Source: Shinella lacus
Lineage (GTDB): Bacteria > Pseudomonadota > Alphaproteobacteria > Rhizobiales > Rhizobiaceae
Assembly (NCBI RefSeq): GCF_010994755.1
Contig: NZ_WHSB02000002.1
Span: 558,001-622,000 of the forward strand
DNA length: 64,000 nucleotides
Direction of reading: 5' to 3'
In this document: one piece after another, positions 35,769 to 45,108 of the stretch
How the letters are laid out: every line of letters begins with the position of its first letter
Numbering within the stretch: the stretch's first letter is position 1
The notes under the pieces: model-generated
The model's input: only the letters and a program-made list of their open reading frames with translations
What the model was told of the DNA's origin: nothing
The model's database searches: none
Made by a program: the position numbers and the translations under genes

Positions 35769-36986
35769 TCAGCGATGGGCGTTCAGCGAGATGACGTTGT
35801 GCATCGTCTCGTCGGCCGTGGAGAGGAACTTCTTGATGTTGCGCGCCGCCTGGCGGATGCGGTGCTCGTTCTCGACCAGCGCGAGGCGGACGTAATCGTC
35901 GCCCATCTCGCCGAAGCCGATGCCCGGGGCAACCGCGACGTCGGCCTTCTCGACGAGAAGCTTGGAGAATTCCAGCGAGCCGAGATGGCGGAACTTTTCC
36001 GGGATCTTGGCCCAGGCGAACATGGTGGCCGCCGGCGGCGGAACCTCGAAGCCGGCCTTGCCGAAGGTGTCGACCATCACGTCGCGGCGGCGCTTGTAGA
36101 TGCTGCGCACTTCCGCAATGTCCGCACCGTCGCCGTTTAGCGCGTGCGTCGCCGCCACCTGGATCGGCGTGAAGGCGCCGTAGTCCAGGTAGGACTTTAC
36201 GCGGGTGAGTGCTGCGATCAGGCGTTCGTTGCCGACGGCAAAGCCCATGCGCCAGCCGGGCATGGAGAAGGTCTTCGACATCGAAGTGAACTCGACGGTG
36301 ATGTCGATGGCGCCCGGAACTTCCAGCACGGACGGCGGCGGCGCGTCGTCGAAGTAGATTTCCGAATAGGCAAGGTCGGACAGCACGATGATGTCATGCT
36401 TCTTCGCGAACGCGATGACGTCCTTGTAGAAATCGAGTGTCGCGACATGCGCCGTCGGGTTGGACGGATAGTTGATGATCAGCGCGAGCGGCTTCGGGAT
36501 CGAGTGGCGCACGGCGCGTTCGAGCGGCGGGAAGAAGCTCTCGTCCGGCTCGACCGACATGGAGCGGATCACGCCGCCGGCCATGAGGAAGCCGAAGGCA
36601 TGGATCGGATAGGTCGGGTTCGGGCAGAGGATGACATCGCCCGGCGCGGTGATCGCCTGCGCCATGTTGGCGAAGCCTTCCTTCGAGCCGAGCGTCGCGA
36701 CGACCTGCGTCTCCGGGTTCAGCTTCACGCCGAAGCGGCGGGCGTAATAAGCGGCCTGGGCGCGGCGCAGGCCGGGAATGCCCTTGGACGAGGAATAACG
36801 ATGGGTGCGCGGGTCTTGGACGACTTCGCAGAGCTTGTCGACGATCGCCTTGGGGGTCGGCAGATCGGGATTGCCCATGCCAAGGTCGATGATATCGGCG
36901 CCACCCGCTCGCGCGCTTGCTTTCAAACGGTTGACCTGTTCGAAAACATACGGCGGCAGACGCCGGACCTTGTGAAACTCTTCCAT
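35769..36986 (-). CDS. Class I aminotransferase (AlaC / LL-diaminopimelate aminotransferase-like)
   Basis: PLP fold-type I aminotransferase, 405 aa. PLP Lys238 in FTSMSKTFSMPGWRMGFAVG; IIDLGMGNPDLPTP, GSKEGFANM and IINYPSNPTAHVATLDFYKD are the usual substrate and cofactor segments. Rhizobial relatives are annotated as LL-diaminopimelate aminotransferase or as the alanine transaminase AlaC; the sequence alone does not decide, and alanine synthesis or a broader specificity is likely. It lies directly upstream of hom on the same strand, a conserved neighbourhood. Confidence 0.88.
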   Translation of the reverse strand: MEEFHKVRRLPPYVFEQVNRLKASARAGGADIIDLGMGNPDLPTPKAIVDKLCEVVQDPRTHRYSSSKGIPGLRRAQAAYYARRFGVKLNPETQVVATLGSKEGFANMAQAITAPGDVILCPNPTYPIHAFGFLMAGGVIRSMSVEPDESFFPPLERAVRHSIPKPLALIINYPSNPTAHVATLDFYKDVIAFAKKHDIIVLSDLAYSEIYFDDAPPPSVLEVPGAIDITVEFTSMSKTFSMPGWRMGFAVGNERLIAALTRVKSYLDYGAFTPIQVAATHALNGDGADIAEVRSIYKRRRDVMVDTFGKAGFEVPPPAATMFAWAKIPEKFRHLGSLEFSKLLVEKADVAVAPGIGFGEMGDDYVRLALVENEHRIRQAARNIKKFLSTADETMHNVISLNAHR

Positions 36987-37162
36987 CTTTTACCCCGTTG
37001 AGCGCGGAGCCCCTCCGGCGGCTCTGCCGGAAGACGCAAAACTCCACGCGAATCAAGTGACCGGATAAGGGCGAAAGCGCTCAAAATGAAGGCGCTTCGC
37101 CTGCGCCGGCGGTCCAGGGGACCGCCCATCGCTTTGCTGCCAAACGGCAAGAAAGGCAAGTG

Positions 37163-37501
37163 CTAATTCGTGCCCTGGATCTCAGAAAGTGTCGCCGCGC
37201 CGTGTCCGTCGCGCAGAGCCTGCAATTCGGCGAGCTGACGACGGTATTCCGCCTCCGAAATCACCCCGGAACTGCGGCGGCGCGACAGCGACGACAGGCG
37301 TGCGCTGTAGCTTGCGGCTTCCTCGTCGCTCATCTGCTTCGTTTCAGCGCTGACGATCGCGGTGATGTCCGGATAGACATCGGCGCGGTTGGCGCCGCTG
37401 TTGACCGTCGAGGGCGTCTCGCTGGAAGCGCAGGAGGCAAGGACGACCGGCATGGCGGCCATGAGAAAGGCGGCGCTCAAGCGCCTGAATTCGAACGCCA
37501 T
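37163..37501 (-). CDS. Small hypothetical lipoprotein
   Basis: 112 aa. Signal AFEFRRLSAAFLMAAMPVVL followed by lipobox LASC, so a lipid-anchored periplasmic or outer-membrane protein. The mature part is Ser/Ala/Glu-rich and helical; its C-terminal GVISEAEYRRQLAELQALRD resembles the short helical SHOCT-like motif seen in many membrane-associated proteins. No enzymatic motif. Divergent from phaC over 125 bases; AGGAG lies upstream but rather far from the ATG (11 bases). Confidence 0.75.
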   Translation of the reverse strand: MAFEFRRLSAAFLMAAMPVVLASCASSETPSTVNSGANRADVYPDITAIVSAETKQMSDEEAASYSARLSSLSRRRSSGVISEAEYRRQLAELQALRDGHGAATLSEIQGTN

Positions 37502-37626
37502 GTGGCAGTATGCTCCTGTCGAAACGACCGGTTCCGTATCTTTCCGTGAAAGGCTGTCAGGCCCTTGTAATCTGTTTCGCAGAGAATGTAAAAATACAAA
37601 AGTAACAATAAAATCGGGAGGGAACG

Positions 37627-39483
37627 ATGGCCGAGGACAGCAAAGCGAACGACCGCGATGCAGCCGGAAACAAGCCCGGTTTCCAGCCCTTCGACCCCGC
37701 CGCGATCGAACCCTATGTCGTGAAGGACCCTGAAGCGCTGACGGTCAACCTGGCCCGCACCGTCGAGCAGCTCGGCAAGGCGGCGTCGGCCTGGCTGGCG
37801 CCCCGCGAAAGCGGCGAGAAGGTCGATACCGTCTCCGAGCCGATGGTCGACATGGTGAAAACCCTCTCCAAAGTCTCGGAATACTGGCTGACGGACCCGC
37901 GCCGCACGCTGGAAGCGCAGACCATGCTGCTCGGCAGCTATTTCAACATCTGGTCGCGCACGCTGAGCCGTCTTTCCGGCGAAGAGCCCGACGCCACGCC
38001 CGATCCGCACAGCAAGGACAAGCGCTTCAGCGACGAGGACTGGGTGAAGAACCCCTTCTTCGACTTCCTGCGACAGGCCTATTTCGTGACCTCCGACTGG
38101 GCGGAAAAGCTGGTGGCGGATGCGGAAGGCCTCGACGAGCACACGCGCCACAAGGCGGGCTTCTATGTGAAGCAGATCGCCAGCGCGATCTCGCCCAGCA
38201 ACTTCGTCACCACCAATCCGCAGCTCTATCGCGAGACGGTCGCATCGAACGGCGCGAACCTCGTGCGCGGCATGAAGATGCTGGCGGAGGACATCGCCGC
38301 CGGCCGGGGCGACCTGAAGCTGCGCCAGACCGACACGAGCAAGTTCGCGATCGGCGAGAACATGGCGCTGACGCCCGGCAAGGTTCTCGCGCAGAGCGAT
38401 GTCTGCCAGGTCATCCAGTACGACGCGACGACGGAGACGGTGCTGAAGCGCCCGCTCCTCATCTGCCCACCGTGGATCAACAAGTTCTACATCCTCGATC
38501 TCAACCCGGCGAAATCCTTCATCAAATGGGCCGTCGACCAGGGCCATACGGTCTTCGTCATCTCCTGGGTGAACCCGGACGAGCGCCACGCCGCCAAGGA
38601 CTGGGAGGCCTATGCGCGCGAGGGCATCGGCTTCGCGCTCGACACGATCAAGCAGGCGACCGGCGAGGAAGAGGTCAACGCCATCGGCTATTGCGTCGGC
38701 GGCACGCTGCTGGCAGCGACGCTGGCGCTGCATGGGCAGGAGGGCGACAAGCGCATCCGCACGGCGACGCTCTTCACCACGCAGGTCGATTTCACCCATG
38801 CCGGCGACCTCAAGGTCTTTGCCGACGAGGAGCAGATCGACCTCATGGAGCGCGGCATGAAGGCGACCGGCTATCTCGACGGCTCAAAGATGGCGACCGC
38901 CTTCAACATGCTGCGCGCCTCCGAGCTGATCTGGCCCTATTTCGTCAACAACTACCTGAAGGGCCAGGACCCCATGCCCTTCGACCTCCTGTACTGGAAT
39001 TCAGATTCCACGCGAATGCCCGCCGCCAACCACTCGTTTTATCTCAGGAATTGCTATCTTAACAACACCCTCACCAAGGGCAAGATGGTGCTTGCGGGCA
39101 AAACGCTTTCGCTGAAGGACGTGAAAATCCCGATCTACAATCTCGCGACCAAGGAGGACCATATAGCGCCAGCGAAATCGGTCTTCGTCGGCAGCCAGTT
39201 CTTCGGCGGCAAGGTCACATACGTCATGGCGGGCTCCGGCCACATTGCCGGCGTCGTCAATCCGCCGGACAAGATGAAGTACCAGTTCTGGACCGGCGGC
39301 CCGGTGAAAGGTGCCTTCGAGGAATGGGTCGAGAAGGCAAACGAGACGGCCGGGTCCTGGTGGCCGCACTGGCACGCCTGGATCAAGGCCGAGGACGACC
39401 GCATGGTGCCGGCCCGCAAGACCGGCGGCGCGATGAATTCCATCGAGGAAGCCCCCGGCTCCTATGTGCGCGTGCGTGCCTGA
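37627..39483 (+). CDS. phaC: Class I polyhydroxyalkanoate synthase
   Basis: Polymerises 3-hydroxyacyl-CoA into PHA granules. 618 aa, in the class I range. Catalytic Cys356 in the lipase-like box GYCVGG; Asp in TKEDHIAP and His in GSGHIAGVVNPP complete the triad. N-terminal domain motifs LARTVEQL and YFNIWSRTL, and the central LLICPPWINKFYILDLNPAK, all match. ATG 37627 follows GGGAGGG. The acetyl-CoA acetyltransferase and reductase genes (phaAB) are not here; a phasin gene is at 15456. Followed by sfsA after 6 bases. Confidence 0.95.
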   Translation: MAEDSKANDRDAAGNKPGFQPFDPAAIEPYVVKDPEALTVNLARTVEQLGKAASAWLAPRESGEKVDTVSEPMVDMVKTLSKVSEYWLTDPRRTLEAQTMLLGSYFNIWSRTLSRLSGEEPDATPDPHSKDKRFSDEDWVKNPFFDFLRQAYFVTSDWAEKLVADAEGLDEHTRHKAGFYVKQIASAISPSNFVTTNPQLYRETVASNGANLVRGMKMLAEDIAAGRGDLKLRQTDTSKFAIGENMALTPGKVLAQSDVCQVIQYDATTETVLKRPLLICPPWINKFYILDLNPAKSFIKWAVDQGHTVFVISWVNPDERHAAKDWEAYAREGIGFALDTIKQATGEEEVNAIGYCVGGTLLAATLALHGQEGDKRIRTATLFTTQVDFTHAGDLKVFADEEQIDLMERGMKATGYLDGSKMATAFNMLRASELIWPYFVNNYLKGQDPMPFDLLYWNSDSTRMPAANHSFYLRNCYLNNTLTKGKMVLAGKTLSLKDVKIPIYNLATKEDHIAPAKSVFVGSQFFGGKVTYVMAGSGHIAGVVNPPDKMKYQFWTGGPVKGAFEEWVEKANETAGSWWPHWHAWIKAEDDRMVPARKTGGAMNSIEEAPGSYVRVRA

Positions 39484-39489
39484 CGCGAC

Positions 39490-40209
39490 ATGAAATTCGA
39501 TCCGCCGCTCGTCTCCGGCACCCTCGTGCAGCGCTACAAGCGCTTCCTGTTCGACGCCATCCTCGATGACGGATCGGCGATCACCGGCTCCTGCCCCAAC
39601 ACCGGCTCGATGCGCGGCCTCACCGCGCCGGGCTCGCGCATCTGGATGTCGCAGAGCGACAGCCCAACGCGAAAACACCGGCATCGGCTGGAACTGGTGG
39701 AGGCGGACGACACGATCGTCGGCATCAATACCGGCCTGCCGAACCGGCTCGCCGAGGAAGCGATCCGCGCCGGCCTCGTCGCCGATCTCGGCACCTATCC
39801 GGTTCTTGAGCGCGAAAGGAAATACGGCCGCAACTCCCGCATCGACATCCTGCTCTCCGGCGACGGCCGCCCGTCGGCCTATGTCGAGGTGAAGAACGTG
39901 CATTTCCGCCGCACGCCCGGCCTCTCGGAATTCCCCGATACGGTGACGGAGCGCGGTTCAAAACATCTCGAAGAGCTCGGCGACATGGCGGAGGCCGGTT
40001 TTCGCGCCGTCATGCTCTATCTCATCCAGCGCGAGGACTGTTCGCGCTTCCGCATCTGCGCCGACCTCGACCCGGCCTATGCGACGGGCTTCCGGCGGGC
40101 GATTGCGCGCGGTGTGGAGGCCTATGCGGTCAAATGCGCGGTTACATCCCAGCAAATCCATCCTGTCGCAGCGATCGCCATGGACGAACCCGGTGTCGCT
40201 GATTTATGA
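39490..40209 (+). CDS. sfsA: DNA/RNA nuclease SfsA
   Basis: 239 aa. SfsA family, first named sugar fermentation stimulation protein and later shown to have nuclease activity. Domains: N-terminal OB-like part ([27 protein letters not shown]), then a PD-(D/E)XK-type nuclease core with [20 protein letters not shown], then [10 protein letters not shown], and [20 protein letters not shown]. Lies between phaC and map with short gaps, so it probably shares their transcript. Confidence 0.93.
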   Translation: MKFDPPLVSGTLVQRYKRFLFDAILDDGSAITGSCPNTGSMRGLTAPGSRIWMSQSDSPTRKHRHRLELVEADDTIVGINTGLPNRLAEEAIRAGLVADLGTYPVLERERKYGRNSRIDILLSGDGRPSAYVEVKNVHFRRTPGLSEFPDTVTERGSKHLEELGDMAEAGFRAVMLYLIQREDCSRFRICADLDPAYATGFRRAIARGVEAYAVKCAVTSQQIHPVAAIAMDEPGVADL

Positions 40210-40239
40210 CGGTCTCTAAAGATTAGCGAAAGTTCGACC

Positions 40240-41067
40240 ATGGTGACCTATATCGACGCGACCTCCGCGCCGCTGAAGAACACGGGCGTGATCCGCCTCT
40301 ACGACGCGGAGGCCTTCGCCGGCATGCGCAAGGCCTGCCAGCTCACCGCGCGCTGCCTGGACGAGCTCTATCCTCTGGTGAAGCCGGGCGTCGCCACCGA
40401 CGTCATCGACCGTTTCGTCTTCGAATTCGGCATGGACCACGGCGCGCTACCGGCAACGCTGAACTATCGCGGTTACACCAAGTCGAGCTGTACCTCGATC
40501 AACCACGTCGTCTGTCACGGCATTCCGAACGACAAGCCGCTGCGCGAAGGCGATGTCGTCAATATCGACGTCACCTTCATCCTGGACGGCTGGCATGGCG
40601 ATTCGAGCCGCATGTATCCGGTGGGTGAGATCAAGCGCGCCGCCGAGCGGCTCCTCGAAGTAACGCACGAATGCCTGATGCGCGGCATCGCCGCCGTGAA
40701 GCCGGGTGCACGCACCGGCGCCATCGGCGAAGCGATCCAGATCTATGCGGAAGTCGAGCGCTGCTCGGTCGTGCGCGATTTCTGCGGCCACGGCGTCGGG
40801 CGGCTTTTCCACGATGCGCCGAACATCCTGCATTACGGCCGCGCCAATGAGGGGCCGGAAATGAAGGAGGGCATGATCTTCACCATCGAGCCGATGATCA
40901 ATCTCGGCCGACCGCATGTGAAGGTGCTGTCCGACGGCTGGACGGCGGTCACGCGCGACCGCTCGCTCTCCGCGCAATACGAGCACACCGTCGGCGTGAC
41001 GGCGGATGGCTGCGAGATTTTTACGCTTTCGCCCGGCGGCCTCGACCGTCCCGGCCTTCCGGCATAG
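40240..41067 (+). CDS. map: Methionine aminopeptidase, type I
   Basis: Removes the initiator Met from nascent proteins. 275 aa. Five metal ligands are visible: two Asp ([19 protein letters not shown]), His ([18 protein letters not shown]), Glu ([10 protein letters not shown]) and Glu (QYEHTVGVT). [14 protein letters not shown] supplies the substrate-side His. No N-terminal zinc finger, as expected for a bacterial type I enzyme. Starts 30 bases after sfsA; radC begins 7 bases after the stop. Confidence 0.96.
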   Translation: MVTYIDATSAPLKNTGVIRLYDAEAFAGMRKACQLTARCLDELYPLVKPGVATDVIDRFVFEFGMDHGALPATLNYRGYTKSSCTSINHVVCHGIPNDKPLREGDVVNIDVTFILDGWHGDSSRMYPVGEIKRAAERLLEVTHECLMRGIAAVKPGARTGAIGEAIQIYAEVERCSVVRDFCGHGVGRLFHDAPNILHYGRANEGPEMKEGMIFTIEPMINLGRPHVKVLSDGWTAVTRDRSLSAQYEHTVGVTADGCEIFTLSPGGLDRPGLPA

Positions 41068-41074
41068 GTCGCCC

Positions 41075-41905
41075 ATGGCAGGATCGCGCGGACGAAAGGA
41101 CACGACATCCTCCACCACGACGGTGGACGACGCCTCGACCGCCGACGATCTTTTCGACTCCATGGACGAACGCGGCCATTTCTACGAGCGCCCTGCCCGC
41201 ACGACGAACGCCAAGGCGATCCCGACGGTCGAAGACAAACACTATCACGGCCACCGCGAGAGGCTGCGCCTGCGCTTCCGCGACAGTGGCGACGGCGCGC
41301 TTGCGGATTACGAAATCCTCGAACTGCTGCTGTTCCGCCTCATTCCCCGGCGCGACACCAAGCCGGTGGCAAAGGCGCTGCTCGACCGCTTCGGCACGCT
41401 TTCCGGCGTGTTCGGCGCCACGCCCGCGCTGTTGCAGGAGGTGAAGGGCATCGGCGAGGCAGTGGCGCTCGACCTGAAACTCATTTCAGCCGTCGCCCAG
41501 CGCACGCTGAAAAGCGAGATCCGCAACAAGACGGTGCTCGCCTCCTGGTCCTCCGTCATCCAATATTGCCACGCCGCCATGGCGCACGAGCCGCGCGAAC
41601 AGTTCCGCATCCTCTTCCTCGACAAGCGCAACACGCTGATCGCCGACGAGGTGCAGGGGCACGGCACGGTCGATCACACGCCGGTCTATCCGCGCGAAGT
41701 CGTGCGCCGGGCGCTTGAATTGTCGTCGACGGCGATCATTCTGGTCCACAACCACCCGTCGGGTGACCCGACCCCGTCGCGGGCGGACATCGACATGACG
41801 AAGACGATCGTGGAAACGGCGCGGCCGCTTGGTATCACGGTGCATGACCACATCATCATCGGCAAGGATGGGCATGCCAGTCTCAAGGGACTGAGACTTA
41901 TGTGA
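41075..41905 (+). CDS. radC: RadC family protein (JAB/MPN+ domain)
   Basis: 276 aa. N-terminal ~60 residues are charged and variable, followed by a helix-hairpin-helix region ([20 protein letters not shown]) and the RadC JAB domain with the metalloprotease-like JAMM residues in [19 protein letters not shown] (His-x-His ... Asp). Despite the name, a DNA-repair role is not supported for E. coli RadC and the molecular function is unknown. ATG 41075 preferred to an upstream frame overlapping map. Confidence 0.92.
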   Translation: MAGSRGRKDTTSSTTTVDDASTADDLFDSMDERGHFYERPARTTNAKAIPTVEDKHYHGHRERLRLRFRDSGDGALADYEILELLLFRLIPRRDTKPVAKALLDRFGTLSGVFGATPALLQEVKGIGEAVALDLKLISAVAQRTLKSEIRNKTVLASWSSVIQYCHAAMAHEPREQFRILFLDKRNTLIADEVQGHGTVDHTPVYPREVVRRALELSSTAIILVHNHPSGDPTPSRADIDMTKTIVETARPLGITVHDHIIIGKDGHASLKGLRLM

Positions 41906-42043
41906 AATCCCAAAATCGGGTGAACCGGCTTTCATCCGATTGAAACGGTTCGCTGTCACATTCGGTTGACGTAAAAATGCGAGGCGAAGACAATTGCTGC
42001 AACGCAATATGATTCTTCCCGCAAAAGACTGGGGCACCCTCAC

Positions 42044-43450
42044 ATGCAGGAATTCGATCTCGTCGTCGTGGGCAGCGGCCCCGCAGGCCGCCGCGGCGCC
42101 ATCCAGGCCGCCAAGCTCGGGCGCAAGGTTCTCGTCATCGAACAGGGCAAGCGCGTCGGCGGCGTTTCCGTGCACACCGGCACGATCCCGTCGAAGACGC
42201 TGCGCGAGACCGCGCTGAACCTCTCCGGCTGGCGCGAGCGCGGCTTCTATGGCCGCTCCTATCGCGTGAAGCAGGAAATCAGCGCCGACGACCTGCGCCG
42301 CCGCCTGCTCATCACGCTCGATCACGAGGTCGACGTGCTGGAGCACCAGTTCGCGCGCAACCGCGTGCAGCACATCCGCGGCAAGGCGAAGTTCGTCACG
42401 CCCGATACGATGGAAATCGTCAAGGACGACGGCGAGACCGTGCATGTGAAGGGCGCCGGCATCATGCTTGCAGTCGGCACCAAGCCCTATCGCCCGGAAA
42501 GTATTCCGTTCGATGGCGTCAGCGTGCTCGACAGCGATGAGTTGCTCGACATCCAGAGCCTGCCGCGCTCCATGGCCGTCATCGGCGCCGGCGTCATCGG
42601 CATCGAATATGCCACGATCTTCAGCGCGCTCGACACGCAGGTGACGGTTATCGATCCCAAGGCGACGATCCTCGATTTCATCGACAAGGAAATTATCGAG
42701 GAGTTCACCCATGATCTGCGCGATCGCAACATGAAGCTGATCCTCGGCCAGAAGGCCGACAAGGTGGAGAAGCTCGAAAACGGCAAGTGCGAGATCACGC
42801 TGGACAACGGCCGCCACGTCACCTGCGACATGGTGCTCTATGCCGCCGGCCGCGTCGGTGCGACGGACAGCCTGAACCTTGCCGCCGCCGGCCTCACCGC
42901 CGATTCGCGCGGCCGCCTCAGCGTCAATCCGGAGACGTTCCAGACCGAAGTGCCGCATATCTTCGCCGCCGGCGATGTCGTCGGCTTCCCGGCGCTTGCC
43001 TCGACCTCGATGGAACAGGGCCGCATCGCCGCCCGCGTCGCCGTCGGCGCCATTGCCAAGGAACCGCCGAAATATTTCCCCTACGGCATCTATGCCGTGC
43101 CGGAAATCTCGACCTGCGGCCTCACCGAGGAAGAGGTCAAGGAACGTGGCATCCCCTATGAGTGCGGCATGGCGCGGTTCCGCGAAACCTCGCGCGGCCA
43201 TATCATGGGCCTCAATTCCGGCCTGCTGAAGATGATCTTCTCGCTGAAGACCCGCCGCCTGCTCGGCGTGCACATCGTCGGCGAAGGTGCCACCGAACTC
43301 GTCCATATCGGCCAGGCCGTGCTGAACCTGAAGGGCACCGTCGAATATTTCGTCGAAAACACCTTCAACTACCCGACGCTCGCCGAAGCCTACAAGATCG
43401 CCGGCCTCGACGCCTGGAACCGCATGGGCGACCTGTCGCAGACGGCATGA
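42044..43450 (+). CDS. sthA: Soluble NAD(P)+ transhydrogenase
   Basis: FAD enzyme moving hydride between NADPH and NAD+. 468 aa, pyridine nucleotide disulfide oxidoreductase fold. FAD motif FDLVVVGSGPAGRRGAIQAA; the sequence GGVSVHTGTIPSKTLRE replaces the redox-active CxxxxC of lipoamide dehydrogenases with no Cys, the hallmark of SthA. NAD-binding AVIGAGVIGIEYATIFSALD, then IFAAGDVVGFPALAS. C-terminal dimerisation domain intact. The last four bases (ATGA) overlap the EEP gene start. Confidence 0.94.
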   Translation: MQEFDLVVVGSGPAGRRGAIQAAKLGRKVLVIEQGKRVGGVSVHTGTIPSKTLRETALNLSGWRERGFYGRSYRVKQEISADDLRRRLLITLDHEVDVLEHQFARNRVQHIRGKAKFVTPDTMEIVKDDGETVHVKGAGIMLAVGTKPYRPESIPFDGVSVLDSDELLDIQSLPRSMAVIGAGVIGIEYATIFSALDTQVTVIDPKATILDFIDKEIIEEFTHDLRDRNMKLILGQKADKVEKLENGKCEITLDNGRHVTCDMVLYAAGRVGATDSLNLAAAGLTADSRGRLSVNPETFQTEVPHIFAAGDVVGFPALASTSMEQGRIAARVAVGAIAKEPPKYFPYGIYAVPEISTCGLTEEEVKERGIPYECGMARFRETSRGHIMGLNSGLLKMIFSLKTRRLLGVHIVGEGATELVHIGQAVLNLKGTVEYFVENTFNYPTLAEAYKIAGLDAWNRMGDLSQTA

Positions 43451-44250
43451 AGATCCTGTCGCTGAACGTCTGGGGCGGCATGCTGCACGCGCCGCTCATC
43501 GACTATCTCGCCACGGTCGATGCCGACGTCTATTGCCTGCAGGAGGCGCCGCGGGCCGTCGCCGCGCGGTCGGACTGGCTCACCTATCGCGACGGCGCGG
43601 TGGAGCTCCAGCAGCGCGCCAATCTCTACCGGGACATCGCCACCGCCCTTCCCGCCCATGACGGCTTCTTCGCGCCGGCCATGCGCGGCGAATTGCTGGA
43701 CGGCGACCAGGCCTGCTGGCAGGAATTCGGCCTCGCCACCTTCATCCGGCAGGACATCGCGGTCATCGGACAGGCGCTCGATTTCGTGCACGGCGCGTAT
43801 TCCCCACACGGTTTCGGCGCCCATCCCCGCGCCCGCAACGCCCATGCCTTCCGTCTCTACGACTACGCGGCCGATCGCGCGTTGTCCGTCGTGCAACTCC
43901 ACGGCCTGCGGACCGAGGACGGCAAGGGCGATACGCCCGCCCGCGACGCGCAGGCCGACGCCCTCGTCGCGCTCATCGAGCGCCTGCATCGCAAGGACGA
44001 AGGCGTCGTGCTGTGCGGCGACCTCAACCTGCTGCCCGACAGCCGCACCTTCAAGACACTCGAACAGCTCGGCCTCACCGACCTCGTCACGACCCGCGGC
44101 TTCACCGACACGCGAACCTCGCTCTACAAGAAGCCCGGCCGCTATGCGGACTACATGCTGGTCAATGCGGAAGTGCCGGTCGCCGAGTTCACAGTCGTAG
44201 AAACACCTGAAGTCTCAGATCACCGGGCGCTGCTTCTCACCCTCGGCTGA
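43447..44250 (+). CDS. Endonuclease/exonuclease/phosphatase (EEP) family protein
   Basis: 267 aa from ATG 43447, which overlaps the sthA stop (ATGA), implying coupling. EEP fold motifs: ILSLNVWGG (Asn), YCLQEAPR (metal Glu), VQLHGL, VVLCGDLNLLPDSRTF (GDxN) and VSDHRALLLTL (SDH, catalytic His). Substrate could be DNA, a phosphodiester lipid or a nucleotide; the sequence does not say. No signal peptide. It converges with the DUF2306 gene, sharing 14 bases at the 3' ends. Confidence 0.87.
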   Translation: MKILSLNVWGGMLHAPLIDYLATVDADVYCLQEAPRAVAARSDWLTYRDGAVELQQRANLYRDIATALPAHDGFFAPAMRGELLDGDQACWQEFGLATFIRQDIAVIGQALDFVHGAYSPHGFGAHPRARNAHAFRLYDYAADRALSVVQLHGLRTEDGKGDTPARDAQADALVALIERLHRKDEGVVLCGDLNLLPDSRTFKTLEQLGLTDLVTTRGFTDTRTSLYKKPGRYADYMLVNAEVPVAEFTVVETPEVSDHRALLLTLG

Positions 44251-44884
44251 CGGCGGGTCGAAAGCCTACCCGCTGCTGCCCTGGTTTGCTCCGGCGCACG
44301 ATGACCTCAGCCAGAAGAAGATTGGGTATCCAGCATCCCCACGCCAGCGCTCCGGCAACCTCGTCGTAGGATAGGCCGGCCACGATGGAGAGCCCGAGGT
44401 AGATGCGAAGTGTCACCGCGGCCATCGTCAGGGCGGCGGAGCGGATCATCCAGCGGCGATGCGCCGCCACATCCCCCGTCATTGCGAGAATGACGCCGTA
44501 GACCGTAGTGCCGACCCAGGCAATGGCCAGGCAAGCGAAGCCAGAGGCTGCAAAAGCGCCCGATTCGGTGCCCACCGCAAGAAAGAAGCCGCCCGCGCCG
44601 GAGGCGAGAATCGAAATCGCGTAGACTCTCCCGAGCGTTCGGTGAAGGGTGATGCGGCGTTGCCGCAACCCTGGCCATAGTTGCACGGGCACGAGAGCAA
44701 GCGCGACCGACGCCAGCACGATGTGGGCATAGAATGCGACCGGCCGCAGGTTGGCGTGATAGACGAAGTCGGCCATCGTCACCTCGACGCCTCCGAGGAG
44801 AAAGCGAAATGAGGCAATGGCCACGACGGGACAGAGAATCCAAAGCAGGACGAACCTGCTGATGGCGACAGTTGATTTCAACAT
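44237..44884 (-). CDS. DUF2306 family membrane protein
   Basis: 215 aa from ATG 44884 (GGAG 8 bases before; a GTG three codons earlier is the alternative). Six or so membrane segments, among them FVLLWILCPVVAIASFRFLL, FYAHIVLASVALALVPVQLW, and FACLAIAWVGTTVYGVILAM. The conserved histidines H-x-x-L-G-R-V-Y (LHRTLGRVYAISILA) and the A-H-R-R-W-M (DVAAHRRWMIRSAALT) match DUF2306, a family of unknown function that may bind heme or a quinone. 3' ends of this gene and the EEP gene overlap by 14 bases. Confidence 0.82.
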   Translation of the reverse strand: MLKSTVAISRFVLLWILCPVVAIASFRFLLGGVEVTMADFVYHANLRPVAFYAHIVLASVALALVPVQLWPGLRQRRITLHRTLGRVYAISILASGAGGFFLAVGTESGAFAASGFACLAIAWVGTTVYGVILAMTGDVAAHRRWMIRSAALTMAAVTLRIYLGLSIVAGLSYDEVAGALAWGCWIPNLLLAEVIVRRSKPGQQRVGFRPAVSRG

Positions 44885-45057
44885 GCAGCACACTCCGGCA
44901 TTGCGGCCGCGCTATTTGCACAGCAGGCGGCGACCGCGTTTTCGACCCGGTCATCACTGGCATAATCGAGCGTATTGGCGGGTTTCGTTGTGCTGCGCTT
45001 TGTTGCGGAGGCCGCGTGTGGCTGCCCGGTCTACGCGGAAGCATTCTGTCCAAACGC

Positions 45058-45081
45058 AAAAAGGCCGCCCAATGGGCGGCC
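45058..45081 (-). terminator. Rho-independent terminator of tig
   Basis: Eight-bp stem GGCCGCCC with GGGCGGCC, loop AAT, minus-strand U-run TTTTTGCG. 28 bases after the tig stop. Confidence 0.9.
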
Positions 45082-45108
45082 TCTTCGTATTCGATCGGGT
45101 CGATCCGA